A stretch of 64,000 nucleotides of DNA, taken from positions 1 to 64,000 of the forward strand of contig VTPC01090543.1 in NCBI GenBank assembly GCA_011009095.1. The letters are read 5' to 3'. Under the pieces are notes generated by a model. The model searched no databases and was not told the origin of the DNA. It was given only the letters and a program-made list of their open reading frames with translations. The position numbers and the translations under genes are program-made. Positions 13,951 through 26,560 of the stretch are shown piece by piece. The stretch comes from Ignelater luminosus. Lineage: Eukaryota; Arthropoda; Insecta; Coleoptera; Elateridae. The first letter of the stretch is position 1; each line of letters begins with the position of its first letter.

Positions 13951-14842
13951 TGTGGCTGAGACTTTAGGTTGCTGTTCCCTCGAACTCCGTGGATTCAACT
14001 ACTATGGTCATTTCGCCATCAACTAGAATCTAGCCGAACCCGAGGCTTTGCAACCCCAGTAGGTGCAGCTCATAGAGGTCACACGGAACCCACTGCTTTA
14101 CATCCATCCCGATTTTCAGATTTCTTCCGCGCGAGAAATCTCAGGAACTCCTACAGCAATCGAATTGGGTTGATGGTCAGATGCGTAACTGTCAGAGCCA
14201 TCGGGGCAAAAGTCTATCAGTCTTTGTGGAAGATTTTTTGAAAAACAATAAAGCAGTTCAAGTCGATCTACTGTTTGTTTTTATGGCTATATGCAACACT
14301 AAAAAGGCAGTCCTGGTTGATTCAGGTGGTACACCAGTTGCCAAATTTAAAAAAGTACTCAAATCATAAAGAAGACATTAAAGGTAAGTATGAGTTTGAT
14401 TATTATAAACAGTAAAACTGTCGGCAGATAATAAGAGATAAAAGCCAAGAGTTTAGAAATGAAATACACAAAGTCAGTTAAACAAAACCAAAAAATTTAA
14501 AAACAAAATTACTAAAAATTAATAAATGATCGAATTCTAAAAAGAGCAAGAGAAGATACGTTGTACGTCAGGAACGGTAGCAAAGCAAATTTTTAAAACA
14601 GAATGAAAATAGGACAAGCAATATTTAGGCCTGGAAAGAGCTTAAATAGGAGATAGACGGGGCAGATTATAAGCAAAGCTACATAAAAGCAAGAAACTCG
14701 AAATAAAAAATAATCACCAAACAAACCATGGCCTTTTATAATTTCAAACATTTAAAGTCATACTTGGTTCTATTTCTTAAAATTTTCTTTTTATCAAAAG
14801 GCATTTTTTACAATACGCAACTGATTTATAAAAATGGCAAAA
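13951..14842. other. No assignable gene
   Basis: 13951-14240 is noticeably richer in G+C than its surroundings and holds overlapping short open frames on both strands, but none shows a motif I recognise. It may be a fragment of another repeat. 14240-14842 is plain AT-rich DNA. Confidence 0.4.
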
Positions 14843-14844
14843 TA

Positions 14845-15721
14845 CGAGGGTCGTTTGAAAAGTCCGTGCAAAGTCAGAGAGATGGCACTACTGGCGCATA
14901 TCGAGGTTATGCTTAGTTAGTAGCATCTCTTGGAAGAACACACACCAAGTTTCAGCCAGATCGGCCTATTTCTTTGTGTTTGGCATTCGTTTGAATCGAG
15001 GAAGTCGAGTGATTTTCAAACAATGAACGAAAAAGAATTTCCTGTGTTGATTAAACATTACTTTATGAAAGGCAAAACGCCTCAGGAGACTAAAGAGAAG
15101 CTTGATAAACATTATGGTGACTCTGCACCTTCGATTAGAACAGTTTATAAGTGGTTTCAAAATCTTCGGAGTGGCCATATGGGCACAAGTGACGCTGAAC
15201 GTTCTGGACGCCCTGTTGGCAAGAAATAATCCTCATCGACTATCTAGAAAAGGGTAAAACTATTACAGGTGCATATTATTCATCGTTATTGGACTGTTTA
15301 AAAACCGAGCTGCAAGAAAAACGCCCACGATTGGCCCACAAAAAAGTCCTTTTCCATCACGACAACGCACCAGCTCACGCCTCAGCAGTTGTGGTCGCAA
15401 AATTAATGAAAATAAGGTTCCAACTCGTTTCACATCCCCCCTATTCTCCAGACTTGGCTCCCTCGGACTACTATTTGTTCCCCAATTTGAAGAAATATCT
15501 GGCGGGAAAAAGATTTTATTTAAACGAGGAGGTGATTGCAGAAACGAATGGCTATTTTTCAGACTTGGACAAATCCTATTATCCCGAAGGGATCAACAAA
15601 CTAGAGCAGCGTTGGACGAAGTGTATAAGCCTAAAAGGAGACTATGTTGAAAAATAAAAAAGGTTTACCCCAAACAATTAAGTAGTTTTTATTTTTGCAC
15701 GGACTTTTCAAACGACCCTAG
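14845..15721 (+). mobile_element. Mariner element 1, complete ends, internal deletion
   Basis: The left end after TA (14843-14844) reads CGAGGGTCGTTTGAAAAGTC. The right end is its inverse copy, finishing at 15721 before TA (15722-15723). That gives roughly 28-bp terminal inverted repeats and the TA target duplication expected of Tc1/mariner. The 877-bp length is about 400 bp short of a full mariner (about 1.3 kb); the missing part is inside the transposase gene. Both ends remain well conserved, so it could in principle have been mobilised by a transposase supplied elsewhere (inference). Confidence 0.92.
15023..15657 (+). pseudogene. Mariner transposase, middle deleted (D34D half retained)
   Basis: The ATG at 15023 (MNEKEFPVLIKHYF) is the natural start; an upstream in-frame ATG at 14930 lies in the 5' non-coding part. 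The N-terminal helix-turn-helix (KHYGDSAPSIRTVYKWF) is intact to about 15213 (ERSGRPV). The sequence then jumps directly to IDYLEKGKTITGAYY at about 15236 in another frame, so about 130 codons including the first catalytic Asp (TGDE.W) are gone. From 15289 the C-terminal half is open. HHDNAPAH holds the second Asp and PPYSPDLAPSDYYLF the third, spaced D34D. The stop is at 15655-15657. The protein cannot be functional. Confidence 0.9.
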
Positions 15722-15723
15722 TA

Positions 15724-16380
15724 ATTTAAAACTAATTCTACTTGAAAGTAACACTTTGAACACACAGAGACTTATTTGCGTATTTTTAAATAACAACGAA
15801 GGAAGATTACTTAAGGTTAAAAGCTGTTAAAGAGAAAAAATAACACACAGCATTCAGTAATTAAAAATCTCAAACAAAACACATAAAAAGATTTAACGTG
15901 AAAGGAATAAAATAAACAAATGCCACCGGCGGTGTAAATAAAAGAAAGAGGGAGGTGGAATAATTTTTTTCTAGAAAAGTTAACTTTTAATTACTTAAAC
16001 TTAATTGTATTAAAACCCAAAATTTGTTTTGTAAATGTAAAGCGTTTAATTTAGTAATTCTTGCATTAACCTGCTTTAGTCCCAATTTATCTTCGAAAAT
16101 CGATGACCCTAAAATCGAATGAATTCCAACGTAATTATTAATAGTTAAATATTTATGGTATCATTTTACACCAATTAATAAATTCATTACTTCATAATGG
16201 TCAATCCAATGAGCGCTTTTAGTTAATCTCCACATTAAGCGCACATTATGAAATTTGCAACCAATCAACTGCTGAAAATAAAAATTTATAATTCTGCCAA
16301 CAATATCAAATTCGTTTAGAAACACTCCGCGCTGTGGGCCAGACAAAATATATGGAGGTGTTCCTTAACAAATATCTGTC
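15724..16380. other. No gene seen
   Basis: AT-rich sequence after the mariner, with no motif found. Confidence 0.5.
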
Positions 16381-16389
16381 TCATCTCCA

Positions 16390-16721
16390 GGTGGTGCGCC
16401 TTGAAATAACGTCGTGCAGAGCGCTTTGGTCACCTAAAATTGATGGACATAAATCAGTTTCAGTTGTCGTCAAGTAAAGGGGATTTTCAAAGTCGAATAA
16501 ATCATTTATACTAGTATATGGCTGACAAGAGAAAAAATGCAATTTAATCAAGAATACAATAAAAACAAATCTCTCAAGAATTACAGATATAAGATGACGA
16601 ATTTCATCTGCAGATGGTGCACCTTGTAATGAACAACTTTGACGACCCAAATCTGATAGATATAAATCAGATTTAGCTGCATCAAAATAATAAAACCTCT
16701 CAAAGTCGAATTAATCATTTG
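16390..16721. repeat. Diverged tandem duplication, period about 215-220 bp
   Basis: The block beginning GGTGGTGCGCCTTG at about 16391 recurs as GATGGTGCACCTTG at about 16613. Within it ATAAATCAG recurs, and AAAGTCGAATAAATCATTT at about 16489 matches AAAGTCGAATTAATCATTT at about 16703. Two degenerate copies are visible. Confidence 0.6.
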
Positions 16722-16729
16722 CAGAAACC

Positions 16730-19700
16730 TATGACAGATGTAAACAATTTAAAGTAGGGAAACGGAAATTTGATTGAAATTTAACGATTGTCAGTCTGAA
16801 AATGCTTATTTTAGAATAATAAAATAGAAGGAAGTTCTTTATATAAAAAAGAAGAAAAATCCATTATAAAATGTTAAACAGTCACAAAATAGCTTTCTCT
16901 GGTGTCTTTCCCTTTTAGTAATTTTTAAATTCTGTGGAGCAAATAAAAGACAAACATTATCAGGCATCCAAAGGGAAACCTACAAACATCTCCATTTGCA
17001 AGTTTGTTTTTGTGAGATATTCAAAAAGAACAAACATTTTGGGCAAGTACGTCGTTTGGTGTAACCGAGCGAAAATGAAAAAACTTAAAACAAATGGCAT
17101 TTGAATCCAATAATCCTGACGACTCGAGCGAAAATGAAGACAAAGGAGGAAAGTATGCAGATAACGCTCAGGCATTTACGATTCTTGTTTTGGTTTTACT
17201 CGTGGGGAAGTTTTTTCCCTACCTTTCTCAAAGTTCCATCAAGTGTTTTAACGAGAAAGGCCAAATTGATGTTAAATAACCTCCTCGTGTTGACTAAAGG
17301 CTTGTAGAAAACCGATCGCTTTTATTTAGCACTCGCGCTTGTCACTGGCACTCCTACATTCCATTTAACCATTGCATACCGTTTGTCACTTTATCAACAC
17401 TCTCTGTCCCGCTCTATCTAATTGTCAGGAGTGTTTACATCTCGTATTGACATACGTCGTATGTTTACCGAACGTAATATGTTCCAGTGGTCCATTTAAC
17501 GGGAAAACTGTCAACTGCAGGTCCAATACACATTTCTTGCCATGCATGTCCATAAACAAACGGAAAATCGAAAGCAAAATGAGACCTACCCTTTGCATTT
17601 TCTTGCTTCTATAATAGGGGAAGAAGGTCAAAGTTCGTTTAAATACGATTTTATAACGTCTTCTAAATTGGATTGTACGACAGCTAATTTAGGAAGGACG
17701 TTGTTCACGAGAGGTTTAAAGGAAACCATTGCGTTAGCGGAATCTGCTTAAGGAAAAATTGCCACGATTTTTTTTTCGGCACGGAGTAATAGAATTGAGA
17801 TAAATGGGGTGTAAAACTGAAAATGAGATTTGGATGTATGTAAGCGATAAAAAATTTATCACTTGCGCACAGAATCATAGACGATATAATCTAGTTGAGC
17901 ACGCGTTTTGTTATCACCATCATTTATTGCGTGAGAACATACGCCTCGGCCTGAAATTCTGTTTTCTTTAGCTTATATTTCAATATAAGAAAACAAAGGA
18001 CGAGTTCTAGAGTTTCAAAAGAAAAATAAAATATATGTGATGTAAGTTTCTACAATGCCGAAAAGAATTTTAAATTTTGTTTTCAGTTAAACAGTACTTA
18101 AGCGTCTTAAAAAAATAATAATAAGACCGTTTTCATTAAAAGTTTTATTTTGTCCGCGTTTGTGTTTATTTAAAGTTTGTGTTTACTTTACCTGTAGCTT
18201 AGTTTAAAGTCAGTCTTATTAAATTAAATTATTAAAATTTACTGCTTTAAAAGATTCTCCTTTGAGGCTCTTAGTCTGTATGAAAATTTAATATCTGGTA
18301 GATTAAAGCATCACTAGAACGAAAAGAAAAATACTTTCTTACTATGTAAAATTATATCAAAGATAAAATGGAAGGTTTTACTTTCATAGATTTACTTTTA
18401 CAGTTGTCTACAAACTGAATATTTATTTATCTTTGTAAATTTGAGTACCTTAAATAATAAATTTTTTTATTTGGAGATCGTAGCTACTTTTGTCTAACTT
18501 TATCTAAAAGAAAGAGGAGAAATAAATTTTTGAATAAATTACCAAATAATTATTTAATTTGCATATCAATATGCAGATTGCAATTAAAACTTAAAATTAC
18601 AAATTTTTCAATAGTATATAGAACATATTATTCTTGTGTAAACAAGAATTTACATACCAATAATTGACACTTTTATTAAAATCACAAACTAGATAATTAG
18701 ACTACTGTTTTATATTAGAGAACTAATTAATTATATCTGATAACTTCAAAGTAGGCCTTTACGTTCTTCAGTGTAAGAGTTCCTGAAGATAATACCGCCT
18801 ACCTGTATACGTAGATCTATCAAGGTACATAAATCATAATATGCTAACTCGGACAAACTAAAACAAAAATAAACAGCATATAAGATGATGAAGGTTTAGG
18901 GAAAAATTTTATACGACCGAAACATTTTCCATCAGCTATCGTAGATCTTACTAAAACACATTTAACAAAATTCTGTTAAGAAACTGTTACATCATGATCG
19001 TCAAGTGCATAAAAAATTTGCTAATTTTTATCACTAGGATAGAAACCAAGAGAATTGTCCTGAAGCAGACTTTGGAGACAAGAATATCTCTACCATCTAT
19101 GGCTATAATTAATAATAAAGTAGTCATGTACTAAACGCTTGATTATTAGCTTTTGTCCCAAGAAATTAGACAAGAAGGAGATGGTGAAAGAAAGAGCTGT
19201 TACAGTAGTTTTTTATTTCAAACTGATACTACAGGTAATAGGTGTCTCGTAGGGTAAAGGTGCTCAGGATGTTTTAGAAAAGCTTTTGAGAACGACCACT
19301 TTTAGCTTCATAATATGAAACCCCTTGTCAAAAATAAGACCTGCACAGTACCACGTGCATCTTTAACTAGGTACCCTAAAAGTTCTAACCATTTTCCACT
19401 CAAAAATAAATTTGCGCAAGCTTATAGTAAACAAAGAATCAAATATTAGGTACCTCACACGGTTCAGTAAAGATTACACACATTTGTTAATTAATTCATT
19501 TACTCATTCCGTCACGAAATCTCAAAGCTTCACAGAATATCGTTCATTGATCCCATCAAAAATCAAAATTAGGGTACAATACAGTGATTAGACTCAATCG
19601 AAATTTTTAGGTGTTTATCAGGAAACTAGTAAATGATCATAGAAGAGGAGAGAACGTACTTTTTATCTTCTTTTTTTTTTCTTGTAATTTTAAATTCCAT

Positions 19701-21160
19701 TTTGAACAGAATGTTCTTTTTGGCTCCAAAGGAAATTTTTCATTACAGATGATCTTCTCTAATCGTTTACTTTATGTGAATGCTGTGAGATTTTAGGTAT
19801 GGGCAGTATGGTTTGTGCAAACCATCAGACGGAACAACAAGCTGATCTCTATTATTGTAACCAATTAGTAAGTGCTTGTGTGGGAACCTGGCAGCTTCGA
19901 TTTCTTTGCAACATGTTTATCAAAAAACGTATATCAGCGTTGGCCATTGCAACGTTTGTTCTATTGGAATTGCATTTTTTGTAACTGACTCATTGGTATT
20001 GATGGCCCCTTTTGGTTATTACGGCGTAGTTGCGATTTTGAGCTAGAGAACCCAGTGTATTATTATCATCTCGTTTTTGTTTCTTATTTTGAAAGGTATT
20101 ACATAACTTTTGCTCAGTTCTCTTTTTTGACTTTGAGCTTCCAACCAAAACCTTCATTTTTGCTTCAGTTGTGCTTTGGAGATAGGCTGGTAGGTTTACG
20201 AAGTGCACAAGTAACAAGTTCTAGCAGAATTTAAATCTGATTACCTTAATTCTGACTGCCTGGATTTTCCTTTTTCGAGTTAAAGTCTTATTTTGAAAAC
20301 TTTCTCTAAGTGGATTCTTTTATTTGGTACGTATTGGTACATATTCCTTTAAATAGCTTTTAGCTCTCAACGAACTTGAGGTAAAGGACTTCATCTGAAT
20401 TATTGTGTTGTTCCTTGAGGTTGACTTCCTTACCAATTTAACTTTCTTTTGGGTTGTTTAGTCATCAACTCAGCAGCTTTGGTTGTTATAATTTAATTTT
20501 GGGTTTTTCCGTAATAGAGCATAAAGTCTTTAGAAACAATAAATGCAATTCTAAAATACTAAAATAAACAGAAAAAGTTTTTTCAAACAGGAGGACTGGG
20601 TCCCTAACTATTTTTTTCTAATTACACTGAGAACCTAATGCTTTGGTTGAGGTAATTAACCATCTGAAATCTGCCTAAAAGTCTTGACTGCAAGAGCATG
20701 GAAAAGCCAATTTTTCCAGTAATAGTTTGCAAATATTTCTGCTTCTCAAATCAATGTTAAGTTATGTAGACGTTTTCTATCTTCGCAAAACGGTAGTTGC
20801 TACCAACGAATCAGCACTAAATAGAAATTTGTGAAGAGTATGCCTTATAAAGGGCAAATACCAATTATGTTGAAGATGATTCAGTATGTCTAAACCATAT
20901 TTAAGCAACAATCCAAGTGTATGCTTGTTATTCACAAAATTATTTTAAAATTTGGATTATTTATACAGTTATTGTATAGCTAGACATTGCATGTCTCCAA
21001 TAACTACATCCAATACTTTTGCCCTTAAATACAAATCATAATTGCTAAAATTCACTCAAATAAATGAATTAAAATTTAAATAACGGTTGAAGAACGAGGC
21101 TATACGGAAGAAGGTTAGTTTTTTACAAGACAAATTTTTATTTTAGAATAAAGAGGATAA
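16730..21160. other. No recognisable gene
   Basis: AT-rich throughout. Short open frames at 17094-17751 and 19611-20217 have no recognisable domains. 17540-17751 reads as a plausible peptide but matches nothing I know. No inverted or tandem repeat was noticed. Confidence 0.45.
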
Positions 21161-21161
21161 A

Positions 21162-22340
21162 ATGTCCGAAAGACGGTACAATAAAGCAGCTATGAAAGCA
21201 GCAATAGCTAAAGTTCAGCGCCATGGAGATAAACTCCGACCAAGAGCGACAAAATGTGGTGTACCAAAATCAACCTTGTTGTTTAAACTCCAAAATCCTT
21301 GTTACAAACAAACATTCGATCCCCGTTAAGTTCCAACAGTCAAAGAGGAGGAGCTGTTTAGCAACTAGATTATAGTAGGGTTAGCTACAAAAGAATTCCC
21401 AGGGAAAAAAGATCTTAAATCTAGAGTTCAAACTTTTTTGAATAATCATCCACGTGCTAATCCATTTAAAAATAATAGAGCTGGTGACGGCTGGGTAAAG
21501 GCTATTTAAATCAGCATTGGAATATTGTACAAAGAACTAGAAAAGCAGTTACATCTGCAAGCGCATGTGCTATTGAAAAAAATATCAGGATATTGTTCCA
21601 AGAAATTTCAGTATACATTGCAGAAGAAAAAGCTATAAGATGCCATTCAAGATCCAATAAGATTGTTTAATGGATACGAGAGTGCTTTCCAGATTTGCCC
21701 AACTACCGGTAAGGTACTAGTACGCAAAGGTGAAAACAATGTGTATACAGTAGAACATGGAGGATCAAAAGAAAATCTGACTGTGATGTTTACTTTTTCA
21801 GCCAGTGGAAAAACTTGCCTTCCTATGATTATACACGGATATAAAAGAATTCCTAAAAAAGTTGCATTAAGCGTACCATTACGTTGGAAAGTCATAAAAA
21901 TGACCTCAGAAATATTTTTTGAATTCATTGCAAACTTTGTTTCCATCCATACTTACTAAAAAAATATTAAACTAGCAGTGATATTTTTGGGAATAGACAC
22001 AAAACACATTTGACTTAAAAGGTTAGCAAACTTTGTTTTGGGCTCAAAATAGAACTAATTGCATTATATCCAAATGCAACTAGAATTCCTCAACACTCCG
22101 ATGTGTTTTTTTTCGCCCAACTAAGCAGGCTTGAAAAAAAGGTAGCTAGAAAATGGTGTAGTCGATGTAAACCAAGTTGTTACAAAACTTTGCCCCTCTA
22201 TTATGAATTGTAGTTAACACATCGATTAATCCAGAAGCAATGATAAGGGTATTTAATGGGGATAGTATCGATTTTTCTAAGTGTTTGGGAAACACAAAGA
22301 TCTTTCAACAGTTTGAGTGCAATATATATTTGCCTTATTT
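21162..22340 (+). pseudogene. pogo-like transposase pseudogene, nearly full length
   Basis: The ATG at 21162 opens an N-terminal Psq/CENP-B type helix-turn-helix (YNKAAMKAAIAKVQRHGDKL, then GVPKSTLLFKL). A stop falls at about 21328. A second DNA-binding stretch follows (KEFPGKKDLKSRVQTFLNNH). The DDE core is at 21663-21959. Its first catalytic site reads NGYESAF where the family has N.DE(S/T).F, so Asp has become Tyr. Then come GKVLVRKGENNVY, KENLTVMFTFSASGK and LPMIIHGYKRIP, all typical. After a stop, a scrambled second site lies near 21990 and LIALYPNATRIPQHSDV near 22060-22110, followed by the W..AVRKW-like end. Multiple stops make it dead. Confidence 0.8.
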
Positions 22341-22454
22341 ATTATAACTTACGAAAAGTTTGTTAACATTGTTGGTCAAGGAAAGATCAATTATTTCCAT
22401 GACCAAAATCTAAATAAAACAATAGAAAGTAAATGATGAGAATTTGTGCCTTCT

Positions 22455-22791
22455 TTAGAAGACCTGAAAATGTCTTCTTGGGTCAAATAAGCCAAGTATT
22501 GACGCCGTCTCGGCGAAAACTCTAAAAGTGTCATCTCTTTCAGATAAACTAAACTTACCTGTGGAGCAGATAAGCGAATGTTTGGAGCAAATTAATGACG
22601 GAAGAATAGACGACAAAGACGAACGTGAAATGTACACCAAGAAAAAACAAATAAAACTTGCCAGTAATAAAATAGATGAGAAAGAAGCTGCAGCAAATCG
22701 TCCGACATTAGTCCAGTTTCTAAAATTATTAAGGGTTATAGAAACTTCTAGGAAGACGCTAGGGCAACAGTTTGAAAAGAATTATTTTTGA
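22455..22791 (+). pseudogene. Open stretch downstream of the pogo-like gene, possible transposase tail
   Basis: An uninterrupted acidic/lysine-rich frame of about 87 codons (SSLSDKLNLPVEQISECLEQ, later IDEKEAAANRPTLVQF) begins about 120 bp after the DDE remnant in the same orientation. It could be the variable C-terminal tail of the pogo-like protein or an unrelated exon. No domain is recognised. Confidence 0.3.
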
Positions 22792-22799
22792 GGGCAATT

Positions 22800-24420
22800 C
22801 CTACTAAGGAGATCAATAGCACATTAGGCACTGCAGACGTGTTTACCAATCTAACAAATCGCTAGATCGTTGTAACCATGACCAAATCTTAAGTGACATT
22901 AATAATACCCAAGCTGTATTTTGATGTAGTACGAAGCTATAACGGCTTCACCTACCATTATCAAAATAAATATATTCGGAGGGACGAACGTCAAGATCTA
23001 CAAAATTACTATTAAAATACAAACGTACTATAATAAGTGAAGTTGTAAATCAAAGAAAATAAAAACGCTTATGTGAAGTCTGCCATATTTTGGCCATGGC
23101 AATGACGTTTATCTGATTGTTGTTGTATCATATAGTTAGTACTGTTGGTTTCAACAAATATTCGTTGTTTGTAGGTCTACACAACTTTGAAGCAATAAAC
23201 AGTTAATATGTACCAAAAAATTAATTTTAATGTATTCGTCATGTTTTCCATCAGTTTATAATTATAGTGTAGTTGTAAAATTTTAGTAAGTTGTAGATGA
23301 AATAAAAAAGTAAATTTTCGAAGTTACAAACCAAGCAACATAGAACAAACCAAAAACAAATATAATACATGTGTAGAAGAAAATAAAGATGTTAATAGCA
23401 GTCTCGAGTACCAAACAGATAAACATGTTTTGTTCTTGTCAGTCAGAAAAGCAAATTAAAGGCACGTCTTAAAGGAGCAGAAGAAAAAAGTATCTCACAA
23501 GGACAGTGTTTTACAGAGCAATAAAGAAAAGAGAAACTTTTACTAGATTTTGGGCCTTACAAACCTGGGCTAGGAAAAAACGTCTTGCAAATGCTTAGTC
23601 AACACAAGGTGTATCCAAACACAGAGACTGAAAGAAATTGAAGAGGAGGATGAGAAGAAAAAATACTTAGGATGTATTTATTCACCTGCATTTTTTTCAA
23701 AATAGATGTGTAGAAGCGCGATGTAACGGTAGGGATCAAAAAGAAAGATGTAGAGCAATAGACATTCACATTCAAAGATTTTTTACATTAGTCAGTTTTA
23801 CCTAGATGTAGCTTTAGAATGACATTTGCTTATAAATATGCGGAAATATTCTGGTATTCTCAGATAAGACTATGAATAAAATGAAAAATACAGTATCTGC
23901 TAGTGAATATGAATTTATGAAATTTTATTTGAATAGAGATGATAAGAAGAGATCATGCATGTATATTAACATTGAATGTTACCCAAATTTCGGGTATTAC
24001 CGTGCCAAAGGAACAAATCAAATAAATCGAAAATATGAAATTAAACTCAGGGTTATGCAATTCACCGCAGCGTAAAGAATAAGGATTACGTGTTATTAGG
24101 TAGTGACGCTGAAAACAGTACAAATGATTCAGAAATATCTATGAGTAGGTTGCTGTGTGGCGTATGCCATTTTATTACCGATGGCTTTTCATTTGTAGAA
24201 TGTGGCATACAACCTTCCTCATCAAAATTAATTTGGTACTTTCTCGTTGTTTTGATTATGGTTTTATTATTGAACTATATGCATTCTCCTTATTTAGTCA
24301 GGATGACGATTCCACTTCTCCATCCTATTCGATGTTCTAAACAACCTATGGTAGAACACGCAAACATGAAGTCTCACTGGAGAATAAACAACATTGGTGA
24401 AAAAAAATTTAAAGAAAACG
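22800..24420. other. No assignable gene
   Basis: AT-rich. Open frames at 23872-24075 and 24090-24300 carry no motif I recognise, though the latter runs into the transposase remnant that follows and may be its decayed 5' part. Confidence 0.4.
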
Positions 24421-25890
24421 TAAAAGAAATACTGGATTACTGTACAAAAATAAACACAGCAAAGTAATACTAGCTAGAGAAATGGGTGCTTCATGTCACT
24501 GTAAAAGAAACTTTAGGGAATTATATTAGAAGGAAAAAAACAAGAAATTTTTAATTCATTTTGGAGTTTAGGTAGCTACGATCTCCAAAATGCCTTTTTT
24601 CTTCAACGAAATCTCAAAAGCCAAAACGGTTTTACAAGTCCAACGCTGTATCAAGAAGAAATTCCACAATTTCATATTATTTCAAAATTAACGAAAAAGA
24701 CATCTTTTCTTCGATTTAACATTCCCAGAAACGAATTCAACTGCTATGCCAGCAGATTAATAAAGGTGCTAGCAGAGCATCACAGGACAAGCGTGGTACT
24801 CATCTAAAGCGAGCAACCAATACTTCCGAAGTTGTTGTGAAATCAGTACGGGGCCATATCGATTGAATTCCAAAATATTCTAGTCATTACAGTAGACGTG
24901 ATAATCCATCAAAGGTTTATTTAGACCATGATTTAAACACTTCGCGACTATATAAAGACTATTACCTGAACTGGTGCAAAGAAAGAAACCTTGTTCCTGT
25001 ATCCTAAGATAAATACAGAAGAATTTTCTGTGAGAAATATAATATTGGCTTCAAATTGCCTACTAGTGACACATGTCAAACCTACGAGGGCCTACATGTA
25101 TAGATTGGAGCAAAAACAGACGATCAGTCTGTTCATGGCAAATTAAAAATGAAGTTAGAATTACACCACAAAAAATAGCTGCAATGCAGGATAGCCCGAA
25201 AAAAGAGATGAAAGAAGGAAACAACAAACAATCTACAACAAACTCTTCCAACACAGAATTTAAGTGTGAGATCTGCTTTCTATCTACGGAAATTGTGAAG
25301 GTATAACCTTGGAACCCACGAACGTAGAAAATGCACATGTGGAGTGAGAATATTGCCAGAAGAGGAAGTGAAAAAATATGTAATATTCTCTTTAAGCACA
25401 TCAAAAATCATACTCCTTCTTTCGAAGAAATAATTGTATATACCGATAATTGCGAAGACCAGAACAAAAATTGGTCAGTCATCTGTTTATGGCTTTGCTT
25501 CTTATATCAGGCCATACACATTTTCCATCGTACTGGGATTTCGCTATTATTGAAAAATGTAAGAAAACCATGCCACCAGCAATGGTACCACAAAATTGGT
25601 GTAAAGCTGTGGTGAAGTGCAAGAGAACAAATCGTTGGGGTTATTAAACTGACAAATAAAAATATTTTATCATTTAGACAAATTACAGAAACCATTCGTG
25701 CGTTAATAAAAAATTGCTCAAATTTTCGCCAGTCAGATGTATCCGATTTGATTTTAATCATCCCAACACTATGTTTGTAAAACATGCATTTTACAAGGAA
25801 TTTAAACATAGGCAAAAAGAACGAGTAGCAAACTAAAAAATTCTTAATGAACTGGAACCCAAATACAAAGGGCCCATTTAGCAAAATAAG
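24420..25890 (+). pseudogene. Decayed DDE-like transposase of an insect family with TDNC-QNKN and GHTH motifs
   Basis: Plus-strand fragments keep one order over about 1.4 kb: GASCHCKRNF (about 24486), a Cys/His N-terminal motif; SLGSYDLQNAFFLQRNL (about 24565); DKRGTHLKRATNTSEVVVKS, then HIDXIPKYSSHYSRRDNPSK (24790-24915); YLDHDLNTSRLYKDYYLNWC and KYRRIFCEKYNIGFKLPTSD (24918-25070); a charged linker; a shifted HMWSENIARRGSEKI (25331-25380); VYTDNCEDQNKNW (25436-25470), probably holding a catalytic Asp; and SGHTHFPSYWDFAIIEK (25507-25560). I have seen this domain order in many uncharacterised insect proteins but cannot name the superfamily with confidence. At least five frame changes show it is dead. 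No terminal repeats were located. Confidence 0.55.
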
Positions 25891-26176
25891 CTGTTACCCT
25901 ATATACCACCGATATATCATAATTTTTATAAAAAATTACAATGTTGTGACACTATTACTACGGAGAATACTATTTCAGAAGATACACTGCAAGAAACCAT
26001 GACAGAACACCTCACTAGATTCCTTTTGGTGCTTCCCCAGTAGCACGATCCGTTAGCCCAACGTAAGTAATTTGTGGAATTGGTTAGGAAACCGTGGGTT
26101 ATTTTGCCAAAGAAAACTATCAGTTGGCTCAATGTTGGGAGAAGGTGAGTATATTGTAGTCTCTGCCAACCACTTT

Positions 26177-26560
26177 TCATTGTTGGCACAACGTTTGCAA
26201 ACTTTTGTCGAACCCTGTTATTTTCGGTGGGTATCTTTCATTGCTGGCCCAACACTGGCAAAAATTTGTCCTAACTCAGCATTTCCAGCGAGTATTTATT
26301 GTTGTTGGCCCAAAGTTGGCAAAAGGTTGTCGAATTAGGTATTTTCGACGAATATTTTTTATTGTTGGTCTAACGTTGGCAAAAAGTTGTCGAATTCTGT
26401 TATTTTCGTCGAATATTTTTCATTGTTGGCCCAACGTTGGCAAAAGGTTGTCCAATTCGGTATTTTCAGCTAGTATTTATTGTTGTTGGCCCAAAATTGA
26501 CAAAGGTTTGTCGGTTCAGTATTTTCGGCGAGTATTTTTCATTTCCCAACGTTGGAGATT
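26177..26560. repeat. 60/61-bp tandem array with TTGGCCCAACGTTGGC core
   Basis: Six full units and a partial one; the word TGTTGG (first copies TGTTGG/TGCTGG) starts at 26181, 26242, 26303, 26363, 26424 and 26484, so the period alternates 61 and 60 bp. Each unit carries a near-palindromic TGGCCCAACGTTGGCA, then a GTTGTC word and TATTTTCGGCGAGTATTT. Related half-units extend upstream to about 26055. The long plus-strand open frame over this block (26205-26570) is a by-product of the repeat. Confidence 0.85.

Noticed and set aside
17094-17751. Overlapping plus frames that might be a gene
   Set aside because: Frames are short, have no motif or splice logic, and the hydrophobic stretch is not supported by any family.
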